This document shows, one piece after another, positions 1-12,626 of a stretch of 64,000 bases of DNA (the stretch's first letter is position 1; each line of letters begins with the position of its first letter). Origin of the DNA: Thraustochytrium sp. TN22. Its lineage: Eukaryota > Sar > Bigyra > Thraustochytrida > Thraustochytriidae. A program made the translations under genes and the position numbers. The notes below the pieces were generated by a model. That model did not search any database. It saw only the letters and a program-made list of their open reading frames with translations, and was not told where the DNA came from. The DNA lies in NCBI GenBank assembly GCA_013306675.1, contig JABLUY010000199.1, forward strand, positions 1 through 64,000, in the 5' to 3' direction.

Positions 1-982
1 GCCGCCGCCGCCGCCGCCGCCGCCGCGCCGCGCGCTTCGCCGTCTGCCGCCCGCGCGCGCCGCCGCCCGCGCGCGCAGTCCGAGCTCGAGTCTGCGTCGC
101 GGCTCGGGCTGCGCCGTGGTTGGGACTCGCGCGCGGGCTGTGCCGCGCGCCCCCCTCGGGGTTCCCCCGGCACTCGCGCGCGCCGGGTCAAGCACGCGGC
201 ACGGGCCCGCCGGGTGAACCTTGGGGGTCACGCTGCGCGGCCTAAAGCGCCGAAAACCGCCGCCGGCGTCACTCAACTGTCAGGCAAGCAGACAGTGAGA
301 TCAACCTAACCTAACTGGCGCCCGTGCGCGGCGCCTCCGCCGACCCGTGGTAGGCTTGCGTCAAGTTGTTGGGGGCGCTCGCTGCCTGTCCGGCGTACGG
401 CTGCCGGGATGCGATGCAAACGGCTGGAGTGGCGGCTCGAGGCCGCCCGCCGCCGGCCGCGCCAGCATCCGTTAGGTCGCGCGAGACCTGGCCTCAGGCG
501 GCGGCCACTGCCAACGTTAGAGGTCCGAATCGAGTCGCCATCCGTCACAGTGGCAGGTGTTGCTGGCCGGGGACCGGCCCCACCGGCCCGCGAAAGACGC
601 GGGGACATCCAGGGAGCGGGCAGACTTGGCGCATTTGTTGTCCCGGGAAGGCCTACACCTCGTCTTTCCCGCAAAGAGCGAGCGAATGTGCAAGTGTAGG
701 CCGGGCGCCTGGCGCTGGGGTCTCCACAAGAACGACGACGTGTCGGGACTTCGTTCTTGGCGAGAGCACTCACTGCCTTGAGCAAGTCAACTACCATGTA
801 GCAAGGGGGAAATGCCTTGTCTGAGCAGGATCCTGTACTGTAAACTTTCTTTCCGGTCTAATAAGCTGAGGTCTGGCAGGGCTATATCAAGGCAAGCGTG
901 GCAGTCGCGGCCATCCCGAACCCCTGAGGCGGTCGCGGCAGCGACAAGCGGCGCTCCTCCGATTGGGGTTCTGTGTGCCTCT

Positions 983-1021
<39 letters not shown>

Positions 1022-1085
1022 CTCTCCTCCCTCTCGCGCGCGTGCCCTTTTCTCTCGCGCGCGTGCCCTTCCTCGCTCGTTCGCA
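1..1085. other. Intergenic region with simple repeats
   Basis: No gene is supported here. The window opens in a (GCC)n run (1-26), followed by CG-rich sequence. A (CT)n tract lies at about 981-1018, just beyond the 3' end of the minus-strand Zn2Cys6 gene. Short open frames on both strands are compositional and show no domain. A 5' or 3' end of a gene outside the window cannot be excluded. Confidence 0.6.
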
Positions 1086-1253
1086 TTACATGTCGGGCCC
1101 GCGGCGCTTCTTGGGCGTCGGTACAGACGAAGAGGAGGAGGAGGTCGATGATGACGAGGAAGGCATCCCGGGCGCGGGCCTTGGCATGGACGGGAAAGGC
1201 ATGGACCCCTGGAGCCCGCCACGCGGTGTCCCGCCCTGCTGGCTCATGTGCGA

Positions 1254-1288
<35 letters not shown>

Positions 1289-3175
1289 AGAACTGCTGGT
1301 ATTCGAGCGGCGTGGAGAAGAGCGAGGCAAGGTCGTCGAAATCGTCGGCCGATCGCGGGGCTGGCGACTGACGGCCAAAGCCATGCGCGTGCGAGTGAGA
1401 CTGCCCGTGCCCGTGCTGGTGCAGCTGGTGCAACTGATGCTGCTGTGATTGCTGCTGTTGCTGCTGCTGCTGCGCGAAGTGATGCTGCAGCGCATGTGCC
1501 GCGGACATGGGATGCGCCTGGTGCGCCTGGTGTTGGTGCGCCTGGTGCTGCTGGGCGACTGCCGCGGCGCTAGCCGACGAAGAGGAAGGCGAAAAGTGCG
1601 GGCCACTCTGGCCAAGCTGGTGCTGGGGGTGGTGCGGGTGGTGCATGTGTGGCCCGCGCGCGTGCAGGTGCGCTTGATGCGCCGGTGACGGCGCGTGGTG
1701 CGGCTGTGCGTGCGGGTTGGCGCGAAACTGCGGCGGTTGGGGCACCGGGTGCGCCGAGGGCATGGGCGCGGCGGGCTGGTCCGACTGCATGAGCGCGGCG
1801 CGCGCGCGCGACATGGCCTCGAGTCGCTGGCGCGCGTTTTCGTCGAGCGGCTCGATGTTGCGGAAGCCCATGATGGTGTACATGAAGTGGCCGTCGAAGG
1901 CAATGGCACCGGACTGGCACATGTTGCCAGCGTAGCGGCTGCGCTCCGCGTCGACGAACTCGACCTTTTGCGGGGTCATGTAGGTCCAGGTGATGCGCTG
2001 CGGCAGGCCAGAAGCGGCGGCGCGCGGCTCTCCGCTCTGCAAAAAGGCGGTGAGCGCGGCGGCGGCGAATTGCTCAGTGACGCGGCGCTCGACGTAGCGG
2101 CTCCAGAGCATGCCGTGCGGCTTGGAGATGAGATCAGCGGCCATATGGGTGGTCGACTCGAAGAGCGCCTCCCACTCGCGGTTGGCCTGAATGGAGCGCA
2201 GGTTGCCCTCCTGACGCAGCACGAAGGTGGCACCGGCGTCCGAGGCCACGAGCGCGGCCTCGATCTCGCGATCCAGGTGCACGGCGACCTCGGGCGGGAG
2301 CTGCGCGGCCGGGTGCATGAGCTGCGGCAGGCGCAGCTTGTAGCCGCTCGCCATGGCGACCGAGGTGCAGTGATGCATGCGCGTGGTGTTGTTCTCGCGC
2401 ACCGCGGAGAGCAGGAGCGCGTTGAGCAGCCAGCGCAGGCAGGTGGGCGGGCCAGGGCCGAGACCGAGCTCGCGGAAGAGATCGACGAGCGCCTGGGCGG
2501 CCGAGGCGAGCTCAATGTGCGAGAGGTTGTGCTGCGGCGCAAAAACGGCGCCAGCCAGGAGCGCGAGGCCGGCAGGGCCCTGCTGGCTGGCGTTGCTGCG
2601 GATCTCGTTGATTTTGCTGATGAACTTGTTGCTCTTGGGCTTGCCGCCGCGCAGCACGATGCGACCGACGCAGTCCTTGTTGAGACGCTCGCACCGTTTG
2701 CAGCGCGCCGCCGTCTCGGAGGAGTACTCGCACTTGACGCGGCCATTGTAGCAGGCCTCGCAGGCATTGCGCTTGCTCACGATACGCCGACGTTTGGAGG
2801 AGGAAGACGAGGAAGTCGCGGACGCCCCGCCCGCATCGCCCTCGTCCGCGCCGTCGCCGCCCTTGGCGCCCCCGTAGCCGCCCATGTGCGGGCTGCCCAT
2901 GAACTGTCGCGGCCTAGCGCCGCTCGTCTGGGAGCCGTCGTCGTCCTCTTCCTCGTCGTGGTCGTCATCATCCTGGCCGTCTTCCGCGTCGGAGTAGTTG
3001 CTGCTATGTCGGCTGGACGAGCTGCTGTGCGAGCTCGGGTCGCCGCGCATGTTGGCCTGCAGGAGCTTTACGTTGGCACTGTCAGGACCCATCATGAGTG
3101 TGGCATTGGCCATGGCGTGCTCGTCCATGAGCTGTTGCGGCGCCATCGGCGGGTCCATCGACCTGCGGCCTCCGG

Positions 3176-3210
<35 letters not shown>

Positions 3211-3488
3211 AGATGATGGTGCTGATGCTGCTGCTGGGGGGGCGGCGGCGGTGCGCCCGGCGCTGTTGGCGATGGTGCGTACATGAAGGCCGGGTTCACC
3301 AAGCCAGCGCGGCGCGGGTCGATGGCACCGCCGCTGGCTCCGCCCACTGCGCTAGCCGCGCCGGTCGCTCCGCCTTGCTCAGTTCTCCCCGAGCTTCCTC
3401 CCGCGGAAGCGGCAGAGGAGGACGACGACGAGGAGGAGGAGGTTCCTGCAGTGCCCGGATTGAGGCGCCGCGGGTCGTGCGACCGCAT
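1086..3488 (-). CDS. Zn2Cys6 (GAL4-type) transcription factor with PAS-like domain
   Basis: Predicted nuclear DNA-binding regulator of 800 residues from the first ATG at 3488; the frame stays open upstream, but only through a non-ATG codon. A Ser/Gly/Gln/Asp-rich N-terminus with a polyglutamine tract at about 85-105 precedes a basic KRRR patch and a binuclear zinc cluster. Its cysteines are at 243, 246, 253, 263, 266 and 273 (C-x2-C-x6-C-x9-C-x2-C-x6-C). After a helical middle region, residues of about 400-560 resemble the PAS-like domain of the fungal Ert1/Rds2/AcuK regulators, with motifs such as LRSIQANREWEALF and GHFMYTIMGF. The C-terminus is rich in His, Gln and Pro, with a possible acidic activation motif (DDFDDLASLF) and a terminal KKRRGPDM that could be a nuclear localisation signal. 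The zinc cluster is clear; the PAS assignment is moderate and the target genes are unknown. The final codon is TAA at 1086-1088. Confidence 0.85.
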
Positions 3489-4477
3489 CAAATTCTGCTT
3501 GCCTTGCTCTGGGTCTAGCCACGGAGCCCTCCCCGCATGCCTCGTCAGATCGGCCCGGTGCTGGTGTGGGTCCTGCTGCACGTGCAGATCTACCTCCCAA
3601 TTCGCCACGCGGCCACTGCCGCAAAAGCTGTCGCTGCTGCCGTTAAACAGTCGTCGCTCTGAGACACGCTTCTTCGTCCACTCTTGCTGCGTCTGCACTT
3701 GGTGCGTAGCGGGGACTGCTGTCGCTATTCGTTCACCGCTCCTTTGTCAGTCACACACGAGCTCCTTCACAAACACACCCACGCGCACAAGCACGAGCAC
3801 ATGCAACTCACGCGCAATGGTTCTCGCCGCTCCCCGGCTCGCCACTACGGCTCGTTCAGATCCTGCCAAAAGCTGCGCAGCCCGCCCTGCATCCAGTTGA
3901 GATCAGACCCGATCAGCTCGTCAGCCTTCCGTCGCGACGCGGCCCATGCACGCCCCCCAGCCGACGCGGCAGTCCCGCCTCCCTCTCTCCTTCCACTCGC
4001 CCGCCGACCGCCTAGCTCCTCCAAATCCCCCCCCCTGCTTTTGCGCCACGAGCAGCTGCAGCTGCTGCAGCTGCGCCGAGCTGCCGCCAGCCCGCGCCGG
4101 CTCCGCCTCGAGAGTGGCGTCTTGCGCGTGCACGGCGCACGAGAGTGTCACAGTAAGCAACACGGGTCGAGTCTCGGGCCCGTCGCCCGCTGCCGGACGC
4201 TGCGCCGCGCGCGCGCCGGCGACGGGGGGCTGGCCGCCGCGCCCACGCCTTGGCCCCTGCGCCGCGCGAGCGCGCGAGCGGTCGCCGCGGAGCGAAGGCG
4301 CGAGCAAAGGCGAGCGAGCGAGCGAAGAGCTCAAGAGACTGACCCGGCCGCGCGCGCGCGTGTCACCGCAGCTAGCTAGCGAGCGCGAGCGCCAGGCAAG
4401 CGAGGGCTGACGGGAAGGCCGCGCTCGCTTGCAAGCGCACGCCTGCAGCTCGCCTGCGTGCCCTGCCGTGCCGTGCC

Positions 4478-4520
4478 GTGCTACGCCACGCCGCGCCGCG
4501 CCGCGCCGCGCCGCCGCGCG
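4478..4520. repeat. (GCCGC)n pentanucleotide tract
   Basis: Degenerate tandem copies of a GCCGC unit, preceded by GTGCC-type copies, about 1 kb upstream of the Zn2Cys6 start codon. Confidence 0.7.
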
Positions 4521-4900
4521 CGGCGCCCACCGCCGCGCGGGTCGCCTACGGCTCTGCTAGCGCCTCGTGCTTGCCTGCACGTTCTGCCTCTGCCTGCCAA
4601 CCCGCACGCTCGCTTCGGCTCGCTGGCCTGCTTCGCGCCTCGCTCGCTTTCCTCGCGCCACGCCGCCAGCCAGCCTCGCAGCCTCGCCGCGTCTCGCGCC
4701 CTGCCTGGCGTGCCCTCCACGGTGAGGCGAGAAGGGGGGGGAGGGCGCCGTTGTCGCGCCGCTGTCGCTGCTCAGCTGCTGTCGCCGCCGCTGCGACCGC
4801 GCAGCAGCCGTAGCTCACCCGCCCACGCGCGTAAGAGGGTGGCCGGGCCGCGCCTGGTCGCCGCCGTGGTCGCGCCGCCGCCGCCGCCGTCGCAGCGCGA

Positions 4901-4945
4901 GGCGAGGCGAGGCGAGGCGAGGCGAGGCGAGGCGGGGCGGGGCGA
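4901..4945. repeat. (GGCGA)n pentanucleotide tract
   Basis: About seven near-perfect copies of GGCGA grading into GGCGG and GATGC copies. Confidence 0.75.
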
Positions 4946-5040
4946 CGCGATGCGATGCGATGCGACACGTCGCGCAGGCCGCGCCGCACCGCACGCGTCG
5001 CGCAGGCCGCGCCGCGCCTGGGCGCTGCTGCCCGGCGAGC

Positions 5041-5070
5041 GCGCAGCGCAGCGCAGCGCAGCGCAGCGCA
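5041..5070. repeat. (GCGCA)n pentanucleotide tract
   Basis: Five to six copies of a GCGCA unit. They are followed by an AGCTC-rich segment. Confidence 0.7.
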
Positions 5071-5156
5071 CGACTCGGCTGGCTCGGCTGAGCTCAGCTC
5101 AGCTCGCAGTTTGGCGCGTAGCGGTGTCGGCTGCGGCGACGCGCAGCGCCGACGGC

Positions 5157-5191
<35 letters not shown>
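5157..5191. repeat. (GGCA)n tetranucleotide tract
   Basis: Eight to nine tandem copies of GGCA/CAGG. Confidence 0.8.
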
Positions 5192-6068
5192 CGCTCGAAG
5201 CTGCCGAGCGGAGGCAGTCGGGGCCCCTCCGGCGGTCGCGCAGCTTCCGCTGCGGCCCCTGCGCTTCCTACAGCCGCCTCCCGCGACCCCGCCCCTCGCT
5301 GCCGCTGCGCCCCGTCGCAGCCCGTCTTGCTCGCTTGCTGCTGCGTTGCGGCTTTGACCCCGTGTTTCGCCTCGGCTTGCCTCGCCTCGCCTCGCCTGCC
5401 TCGCCGCACCCGCCTTGACAGAAAGACAGCAGTGAGCGTGTTCGTGTACTGCCTCGCTTGGCTCTGGCTTGGCCGCGGCGCGGCCCGCTTGGCGCGACGG
5501 TCGAAGTGGCGCGTGCCGCGAAGCTGGCACGTGCGCACCCCGGTGGGTCCGGGTCCCGGCCGACCTTCACCCGCCCATGCAGTGGCATACCAGCTTGCGA
5601 CGGTGCGATCTCGCGGATTCTCGCCTTGGCGCGGCTGCCAGCCGGCGCCCGCCTCACTCCGCCGCGCCCAGGCAGGAACGGCCTCAGGCTCGCCGCCCGC
5701 CCGCCAGCAGCTAACCGCCTGCGCCCGCTGCGCGCCGCCGCTGACGGCGAGGCGAGGCCCTTCCGCTCGTTGAGCGGGGCAAGTGCCAGCAGGCGGAGCC
5801 GAGCGCGGCGCGGTCCGGGCCCCGACTGGCTGATGGAGGAGCGCCTCAGCCGGCCGGACCCGGGCAGCCAGCCCTGGGCGGGCTTTGCGCGCGGGCAAGC
5901 CAAGCCTGTCCGCCGCCCCGCGCCGCGCCGCGCAACGCAACGCAACGCAACGCAACGCACCGGCGGGGCGTTGCGAGGCTGCCGCCGTGCTGCTCGCGGG
6001 CCTGCTTGCTAGCCTGCCCGCGCTGCGCTCATGCCTGCCTGCCAGCCTGCCTGCGCTGCAGGAGCAGG

Positions 6069-6103
6069 CTCCACCCACCCACCCACCCACCCACCCACCC
6101 ACC
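6069..6103. repeat. (CCCA)n tetranucleotide tract
   Basis: About eight tandem CCCA/CCAC copies. The opposite strand is GGGT-rich and could form a G-quadruplex, but the period of four is not a standard telomere repeat. Confidence 0.75.
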
Positions 6104-6987
6104 GCCATCCGCTCACTCACCTGCCCGCCCGCCCACTCGCCCGCTCTTGACCCGACTTACCTTCGCTGCGCGCTGTGCGCTCGGCGCCGCCCGCGCCGCG
6201 CTGCGCCTGCCGCTGCGCCGCCCGCGCCGTGCGCGCTGCGGCTCGCCGCGCCGCGCCGCGCGCCCTCGCGCCCGCGCGGCCCGCGCCGCGCTGCTACTTA
6301 CGGACCTGCTGGTGCGCTGCTGCGGCTGTTGGCCTTCACTGCTCTTGCTTGGTCCCTCGATCCTGACTCGCCCTTCTGAGCGCTCAGAGCGACGCTCGCT
6401 TGCTGCTGCCGCCGGCTGCCGTCCGTGGCTCACGCGCCGGGTCTCGTCGTTTGTTTGCTCGGCCTTGCGCGGCTCGCTCCGCTCGGCGCTCGGCCTCGCC
6501 AGCTACTCTCTCTGCGTCGTCTGCACTCGCGCTGTGCGCTGCACTGCGCTGCCTCGCCTCGCCTCGCCTGGCGCCCCCTCTCGCTAGCTACTAGCTAGCT
6601 TGGCCGCCGCGCTCTCGCGCTCCGCTCCGCTCCGCTCCGCTCTGCCTGCTCCGCTCCGCTCCGCTGGTTGATTTCGCTTGGGAGGTTGTCTCTTCTTTCT
6701 TTCAGAAGTGCTCTTTCGATGCTCGCCGAGATTTTCCCAAGCTAGCTCGCGAGCTACTAGCTGGCCGCCTTCTCGCGGCGGTCGCCAGCCAGCCTCAGCC
6801 GCTCGCCGCGTGCCTCCGCTCGCCCGCTCGCGCGTCCGCTCGCTCGCGCGTCTGCCTGGGCCTGCGCGCTTTGCTTTGCTTTGCTTTGCTGCGTCAACCA
6901 ACCGCCAGCGGCAGCGCAGCCACGCCGCGCGCTCGTACCAGGCGAAGGCGCTCTGCGAGGCGTGGCGAGAGACAGGACTGTCGAGAG

Positions 6988-7022
6988 GCAGGACGAGACG
7001 AGACGAGACGAGCCGAGACGAG
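6988..7022. repeat. (GACGA)n pentanucleotide tract
   Basis: Tandem copies of GACGA with one GCCGA variant. A similar GAGAC array lies upstream of the LOV-cyclohydrolase gene at about 60 kb. Confidence 0.7.
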
Positions 7023-8702
7023 AGGACGCGCCCAGGCGGCGCCGGTCGGTCTCCCCGCGTCGAGTTCGCGCTCCAGCTCCGGCTCGCTGCGCTCTTTCGC
7101 CCCCCCGCGCGTTGCTCACGCCACGCTGCGCTGCGCTGCGCTGCGCCGCTCCGCGCGAGCCCCGAGGATGCACGAGCGGGGCTCGAGCGGCGGCAAGCGG
7201 AGCTGCGCGGAGGCGCGCCTTGTGGTTTCTGGAATGCTGCGTCTGCGCGGCGGCTCCACGCCAGGCCAGAGCGCGGCGGCCAGCCAGCCAGCCGGCGGCA
7301 CGCACGCTCTCTCTCTGCCGCCTCAGTCGCCACCATGCACGTGCGGTGCGCCCCGCGCGCTGCCTCCGGTCGCAGCGCCTCCAGCGGCGCCTCCAGCACG
7401 GGACCCACCTGCCACCAGCGCGCCACTTTTGGTGGGTCTCAGCGCTCTGCGGGTCTGTGGCCTCAGGCCTGCGCAGGCAGGCTGCGAGCGCCTCGAAGAG
7501 GAAGCCGCGCCGCGCCAAACCAAGGCAAGCCAAGCCAAGCCAGGGCAAGCCAGGCAAGCCGCGCGAAACTCACATGAGCAAGCCTGCGCGCAGCGTCCCT
7601 GGGGCCTGGACGCTGCTCGTGAGGGCTGGCTGGCGGGCGGGCGGGCTGGCCGCCGCCGGCTGGCTGGCGACCAGGAGATCAGGAGCAAAAGCTCTCAGCA
7701 CGGAAGCGGTGGCGGGCACGCGTCGCGGCGGCGTGTCAACTTGCTTGCTGTGACTGAAGACGTGGCCTTGGGCCCGTCGACGGCACGCACCGCGGCTCAC
7801 GGCATCGAATAAAAATGACGCCAGGAGGGCGACGCCGACGCTGGCTTGGGTGGTGCGCTGCTCGCTCGCCGGCTTGCAGCTTGCTTCGCGCTTTCTCGCG
7901 ACCACGGCCGAACGCTCGCTCTCTCGCGCACCAGCTCGGGCGTGGCCGCGGTCTCGATCTCACGCGGCGAGTCCGAAGTTGCGCGCATCGAGGTCTGCGC
8001 TGCACAGCAAGCAGCAAGAACAGAGTGAGCTGAGAATCGATGCGCCTGGGCAACGACACGTACAAGAAAGCCCAGCTCGCATGGTTGGTGGGTGGGTGGG
8101 TGGGTGAGTGGCGGATTCAGAAGCCTCAGCACGCACAGACACTGCACCGACAGTGAGAGAGTGAAGCTGCTGAAGCTGCGCGCTCTTCATGAAGGAGGCT
8201 CCAGGGCCCGCGCAGCAGGCAGCGCAGCGCGCCGGCGCTCCGACTCGCGGAGTCACGCCAATTCCAACTCCCAGCTTTGCGCGCCGATACGCCGCATAAG
8301 GTACGCGCCAATTCTCTTGCGCTTCTGGCGAATCTGGCCACCGCCTCTTGTCTGCAAAGCCTGCGGATTTCTTTTCGGTCACAAAGCCCCCGAGGCAAGC
8401 GACCGCGGGCGGCAAAAGGGGTACATTTTCGCCATGCGCGCAGCAGCGCCATGCCCTGCTCGCGCGAAGCGTCCGCGCGGGTGCAGGGCCCGCCGTCCGC
8501 ACCGCGAGACCGCCAGCCCGCGCCGCACGCCACCGACTCCTCCCTCTCCACAGAACTCCACCGACAGTGAGGGCCAGTCCACTCCATTTTCCAGGCGCCT
8601 CGAAGAGCGCCGCAGGCGCGGGAATTTCCACCCGCCAGCAGTCTCGCGCTGCGGGGCCGCTGCGTGGCTGGCTGCCTGCCTACCAACGATACTCACGGCG
8701 CT

Positions 8703-8703
8703 C

Positions 8704-8746
<43 letters not shown>

Positions 8747-8770
8747 GAGCAAGCAAGCAAGCAAGCAAGG
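8703..8770. repeat. (AAGC)n tetranucleotide microsatellite
   Basis: About 16 copies of AAGC with single substitutions. The same unit recurs in short runs at about 18357-18376 and near several gene starts. Confidence 0.85.
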
Positions 8771-11700
8771 CAAGCACAGGCAAAGCAAGCAAGCACGCAA
8801 GCATGTCGCCACGCGACTCGAGCGCGACTCCCCGAGCGCGACACGCTCGGTGCTCGCTTGGCCAGGACGTCATTCGCATTCGCCTTGCCGTGACGTTAGT
8901 TTGGACGGGGCCCGACAATCGTCCATGAAAGAAGGCGCCTGTGGCTTTGATTCCTTGTCGCGGACCTTGCGACTGCCAGGCTTGCGATTTAGCGAGCAAG
9001 CGTCCGAGTCAGGCAGGCAGTTGGTCTGCTCGTCAACTGACGACTTGCAGACCGTCCGCGAATGCGCGTGGCACCGTTTCCCGCTTGCTTGCGCGTTTGT
9101 TTCGCAAGGCCCGCTGCGCGGAGGATCGCACCGCGCCATCGGAGCCGCGGGCGTCCACGACTGCAACCGCGCAGCGAGACCGGTCGCGACGTCAGCACTG
9201 GCCAAAGTGTCGTCCAGCAGCTCCAGCTGGCAATCTCGCGGCCGTATGCGACTGTACGACAGGTACCTACATCGGCTTCCAGCCTGGCGCACTCGCAGAG
9301 CCATTAGAAAGCCATGCGCCTCGCAGCATGGCGCCATACATGCGCGTGCAACACGGTCACGCGCCCAAGACACGCGCCGCAGAACGTCGTGAAGCGAGGC
9401 TAGCTGCGGCTAGCTGACCGCGACAGTGAGGCTAGAGATGGAGTCAGAAACCGCATGGCTCAGGGGGCGCCCGCGCAACGAGAACGCAAGCGAGCAACAA
9501 GCTCGCAGCTGTCATAGCTGGCGAGCAGCTGCCGTGCTTCCACGACCGCGTGCGCCATGTGGCACGCCACTGTGACGCCAGTAGCCGGAATCGGCCAGAA
9601 CCCGCGAGAACCGGCCAGAGCCGCCAGACTGTTTGCTTTTTTGCTTCTGGGAAGCTTCTTGCGTGCGGACTTCCGAGCGTTCGCTGCCTCCGAGCTGACT
9701 TGGTACAAGAGGCCGATGCAGACGTGAGAGGTGACCTTTGCGAAATCTGGTGGAGGGAAGCAATCTTACGCGCGGAAGATCGCCCGGCCGCCCGACGGCG
9801 GGCGTCCGCAACAGCGTTCCTTCCTCAGCTTGCAATCTAATTCGCAAGCATGCCGGTGCCCGACGGTAGCGTGGGTTGCTGCTTTTTTCACGATCAAGCT
9901 GCCGCGGTTGCCACCACCGCCGCTCGCCAGCACGACAGCCTCGTGCCATGCCTTGCCTCGCCTTGTTTCAGGGCATCGAGTACGTACGTCCTGCCTTGCA
10001 AGGCTTGGTTGCAGGCATGCCGTGGCGGCGCTCGTCCTTGCACTACAGTATGATGGTTGCAGCGTTGCCTCGGGTCAGATCAGCTCTTGAGCTTCTGTAA
10101 GGCACGTGGCCAGGCCGCGGCGGCCCCGGATACGATGCAGGGTCCCACCGCGCGCGCAACGCGCAACGTACAGACGGCGAGAAACGCCAATCTACGCGCG
10201 CTTCGCCCAGCGCATGGCAGTGCTCCCCTCGTGCTCTAAAGCAGCCGCCCTTCGGATCACACGCTATGTGCCCTGTACCTAAGTTAATAATCAGAAGAAG
10301 CGAGACGCCTGTGGCAGACGACGTTACATGGTGGTACCCTTTCGCCCTTTCGCGATGTGCTTCACTTTGTTTGTGCTTGCCTTTCTTTTGCACGTACACG
10401 CCCGCCCCCCACGCCTGCAAGCAGGCCGAAAACAGTCGACGTCATGATTTCCGTGTCGGCTGCATGAATCGCATGATTAACTGTAAGCAAGTCTCGCGAG
10501 CCAGCGCACGGAGCCCGCAGAGCGGAGCGCCCGAATTATGGAAGAAAAATGGTGGTAGCCTACGCATCGCAACGTCCACCGACCGAGAACCCGAAGCCGC
10601 CCTCAAGTCCGGCAGTCCCGCGCTCCTTCGTGCCGGGGCGCGAGGCTGTCGCCACCGGCCTGGATGGCGTTCGGCAGCCATTCCCAAATTCGAGCATGCC
10701 TGATCGAGGTACGATGCGCAGTTCTGGCGTGCAGAAGTCACCATGGCTTGCCAAACATGCGACACGTCCTGCCTGCGTGCAGTGCCTCCCTCCTACCTGC
10801 CTTCTGTGCTGCTTTGGTGGTAGGGTACCCTTTACTTCTGGAGCTCTGGGAGTAGCCTTCCGCCAGCTGGCCCTAAGCTGGCACGAAGACGGACGAGTCG
10901 GACGGGCCGGGGCACGGGCCGTTCAACTCCGCTGCAGCACGATCCGGGCTTGTCGGACTCTCCTTTCCACCTTTTGGTTGGTGTCAGCCTCTGATCGAGC
11001 CGGAATAGGATGGCCAGAAGACCGCGAACCTTGCACAGGCGCCCTGAAGCGGGTTGCCCAAGTACTTTACAGTTAGTCTTTCGGAGCTTGGAGACACATC
11101 CGAACCGACTCCAGGGACCTCCCTGGCTCGTGGATTCAGCCCGCTGAGTTGCGCATCGCGTGCTACTGGCACGATCGGCCCAATGCTTTTTTCCGGGCCG
11201 GTCTGTATGTGGTCGCACACCGCCTGAGGCGGACCCTCGGAGTCGGAGGCTGTAGCTAGGCGACAGGGAGTAGCTACATTTTGCAGTTAGCTGCCTAAAA
11301 CTAACTGACGGTGCTTGCTGGAGCGCTGATGGACACTGGGTACGCGTTTGCACTCTTCCATCCATGCACCTTCAGGGCTCGCGCTGCGATGCTCCGAGCC
11401 CATGCATGCTGATGCAGCCAGGGGAACACGGGAATCTGTAGATGCGACAACGTCCGAGCACCCGCCACGACTTCTGGAAGTCTCGTGCTTCGTGGCCAGA
11501 GCGGCTTGTCAGCCTAGTCTGCCTGCCACCAGGGCTACGCCGCGAATTGAGGCCTTGGCACCAGTACTCAAGCTGGGCAGGGAGTAGTGACACGCCTCCT
11601 CTTGCTGGGTGGCTGGCCACATGAGATGGTCAGCCGCGGGCGGCGGCCCGCCTACGTGTCCAGGTAGCAGGCACTCTTGAGCCTTCGCGAGCCTCTGCCA

Positions 11701-12085
11701 GTCACGGTGCTCGCCGGTGGCTGCTTCGCAAGCCCGGGTTTCAAGCCCGGCGGATTTGGAACCACCTTGCGTCTGCGCGGCCACGGGCGTATCCTCATGC
11801 GCGATTGGTGCCGAGCCGCGCGTCTGCTCGCCTCGCACGACATTTTCCAAGCTCCCTCGGAGTCCCACCCCTCTCCGTGGCCTCTCGGGCCTCTCTGGAG
11901 TCTCCGACTCTCCGCCTTGCAAGGAAGCGAACAGTAAGCTCAAAGCTGTCGCTGTCGCTGACGCACTCGTAGTCAGCCAGCCAAAGTCACAGAACCAGCC
12001 CTTTCCGCCAGCCAGCACTCACTCAAGCTTGCTGCACACAATTTCCTTCGTGGCGGGCGTGCCAACCTTGAGCCACTACTTAGCT

Positions 12086-12116
<31 letters not shown>

Positions 12117-12357
12117 CTGCCAGTCCGCCAGCCAGCTAGCTAGCCAGACGGCTGGTTGGTTGGCCGGCCGGCTGCCACCTGGCTGGCTGACACCCTGCGC
12201 GCCGCCGGCCTAGCACGCCTCGCCGCGACGCCGCCGTCGCAGCGTCACCGGCGCCACAGCGCTGCGCCGCTGCCCCTGCGCAGCTGCTCCAAGTGAGTTG
12301 TCGCCATCAGTGCGCCACATCGCCTGACGGGTAGTGCCCGGTTGGAAGCGCGCCCGG

Positions 12358-12626
12358 ACCACACTGACACCTGCGGTTGGTCCCGTCCCGCTTTCTTCTC
12401 GTGACCAGGTGCGACGTACGCCGCGGCCGCGGCCACGTCACGGTGACGTGAGAGAGAGTGAGTGGCGTGGTCTCGATCAAGATACGCTGCGACACCCTCG
12501 CGGAGGAGAAGCGGGAAGCGCTGGTCTGACGACGCCTCGTCTGGTGGGCGCGGGCTTGGTTCTGTCGTGCTTGGCAGCTTGAGGGGGGGATGAGGAAGAA
12601 ATCGTTGTGTTGTTTCTTTGTTTGTC
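12358..12626. repeat. Imperfect tandem duplication, copy 1
   Basis: First copy of a unit of about 270 bp that begins ACCACACTGACACCTGC and ends in a T-rich TTTCTTTGTTT segment. It shares with copy 2 the blocks GTGACCAGGTGCGAC, GAAGCGGGAAGCGCTGGTCT and GACGACGCCTCG. No coding potential is apparent, and the copies have clearly diverged. Confidence 0.85.

Larger units (their letters stand above)
3489..12357. other. Long gene-poor, repeat-rich tract
   Basis: No gene can be supported in nearly 9 kb, although spacing elsewhere in the window is usually 0.1-1.5 kb. The first half (to about 7.8 kb) is extremely GC-rich and consists largely of degenerate penta- and tetranucleotide repeats, entered separately below. 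From about 8 to 12.3 kb the sequence is less biased and contains isolated low-complexity runs. None of the open frames has a recognisable domain or the third-position GC preference of real genes here. I saw no rRNA or spliceosomal RNA. The part next to 3488 presumably holds the promoter and 5' UTR of the Zn2Cys6 gene. Confidence 0.55.

Noticed and set aside
1695-3212. 505-residue plus-strand frame opposite the Zn2Cys6 gene
   Set aside because: Shadow frame; the zinc cluster and polyglutamine are in the minus-strand frame.
6069-6103. Possible interstitial telomere repeat (CCCA)n
   Set aside because: The unit has four bases and no TTAGGG-like variant; it is one of many simple repeats in the tract.
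4546-6120. 524-residue minus-strand frame in the gene desert
   Set aside because: Made of translated pentanucleotide repeats and Arg/Ala runs; no domain, and no support for a gene.
8703-8770. Regular short repeats resembling an array
   Set aside because: A continuous tetranucleotide microsatellite with no spacers, so not a CRISPR; the DNA is eukaryotic.
11725-11775. tRNA-like T-arm (CCCGGGTTTCAAGCCCGG) and an adjacent GGATTTGGAACC
   Set aside because: The loop does not fit the TTCRANY consensus, and no acceptor, D or anticodon arm can be placed.
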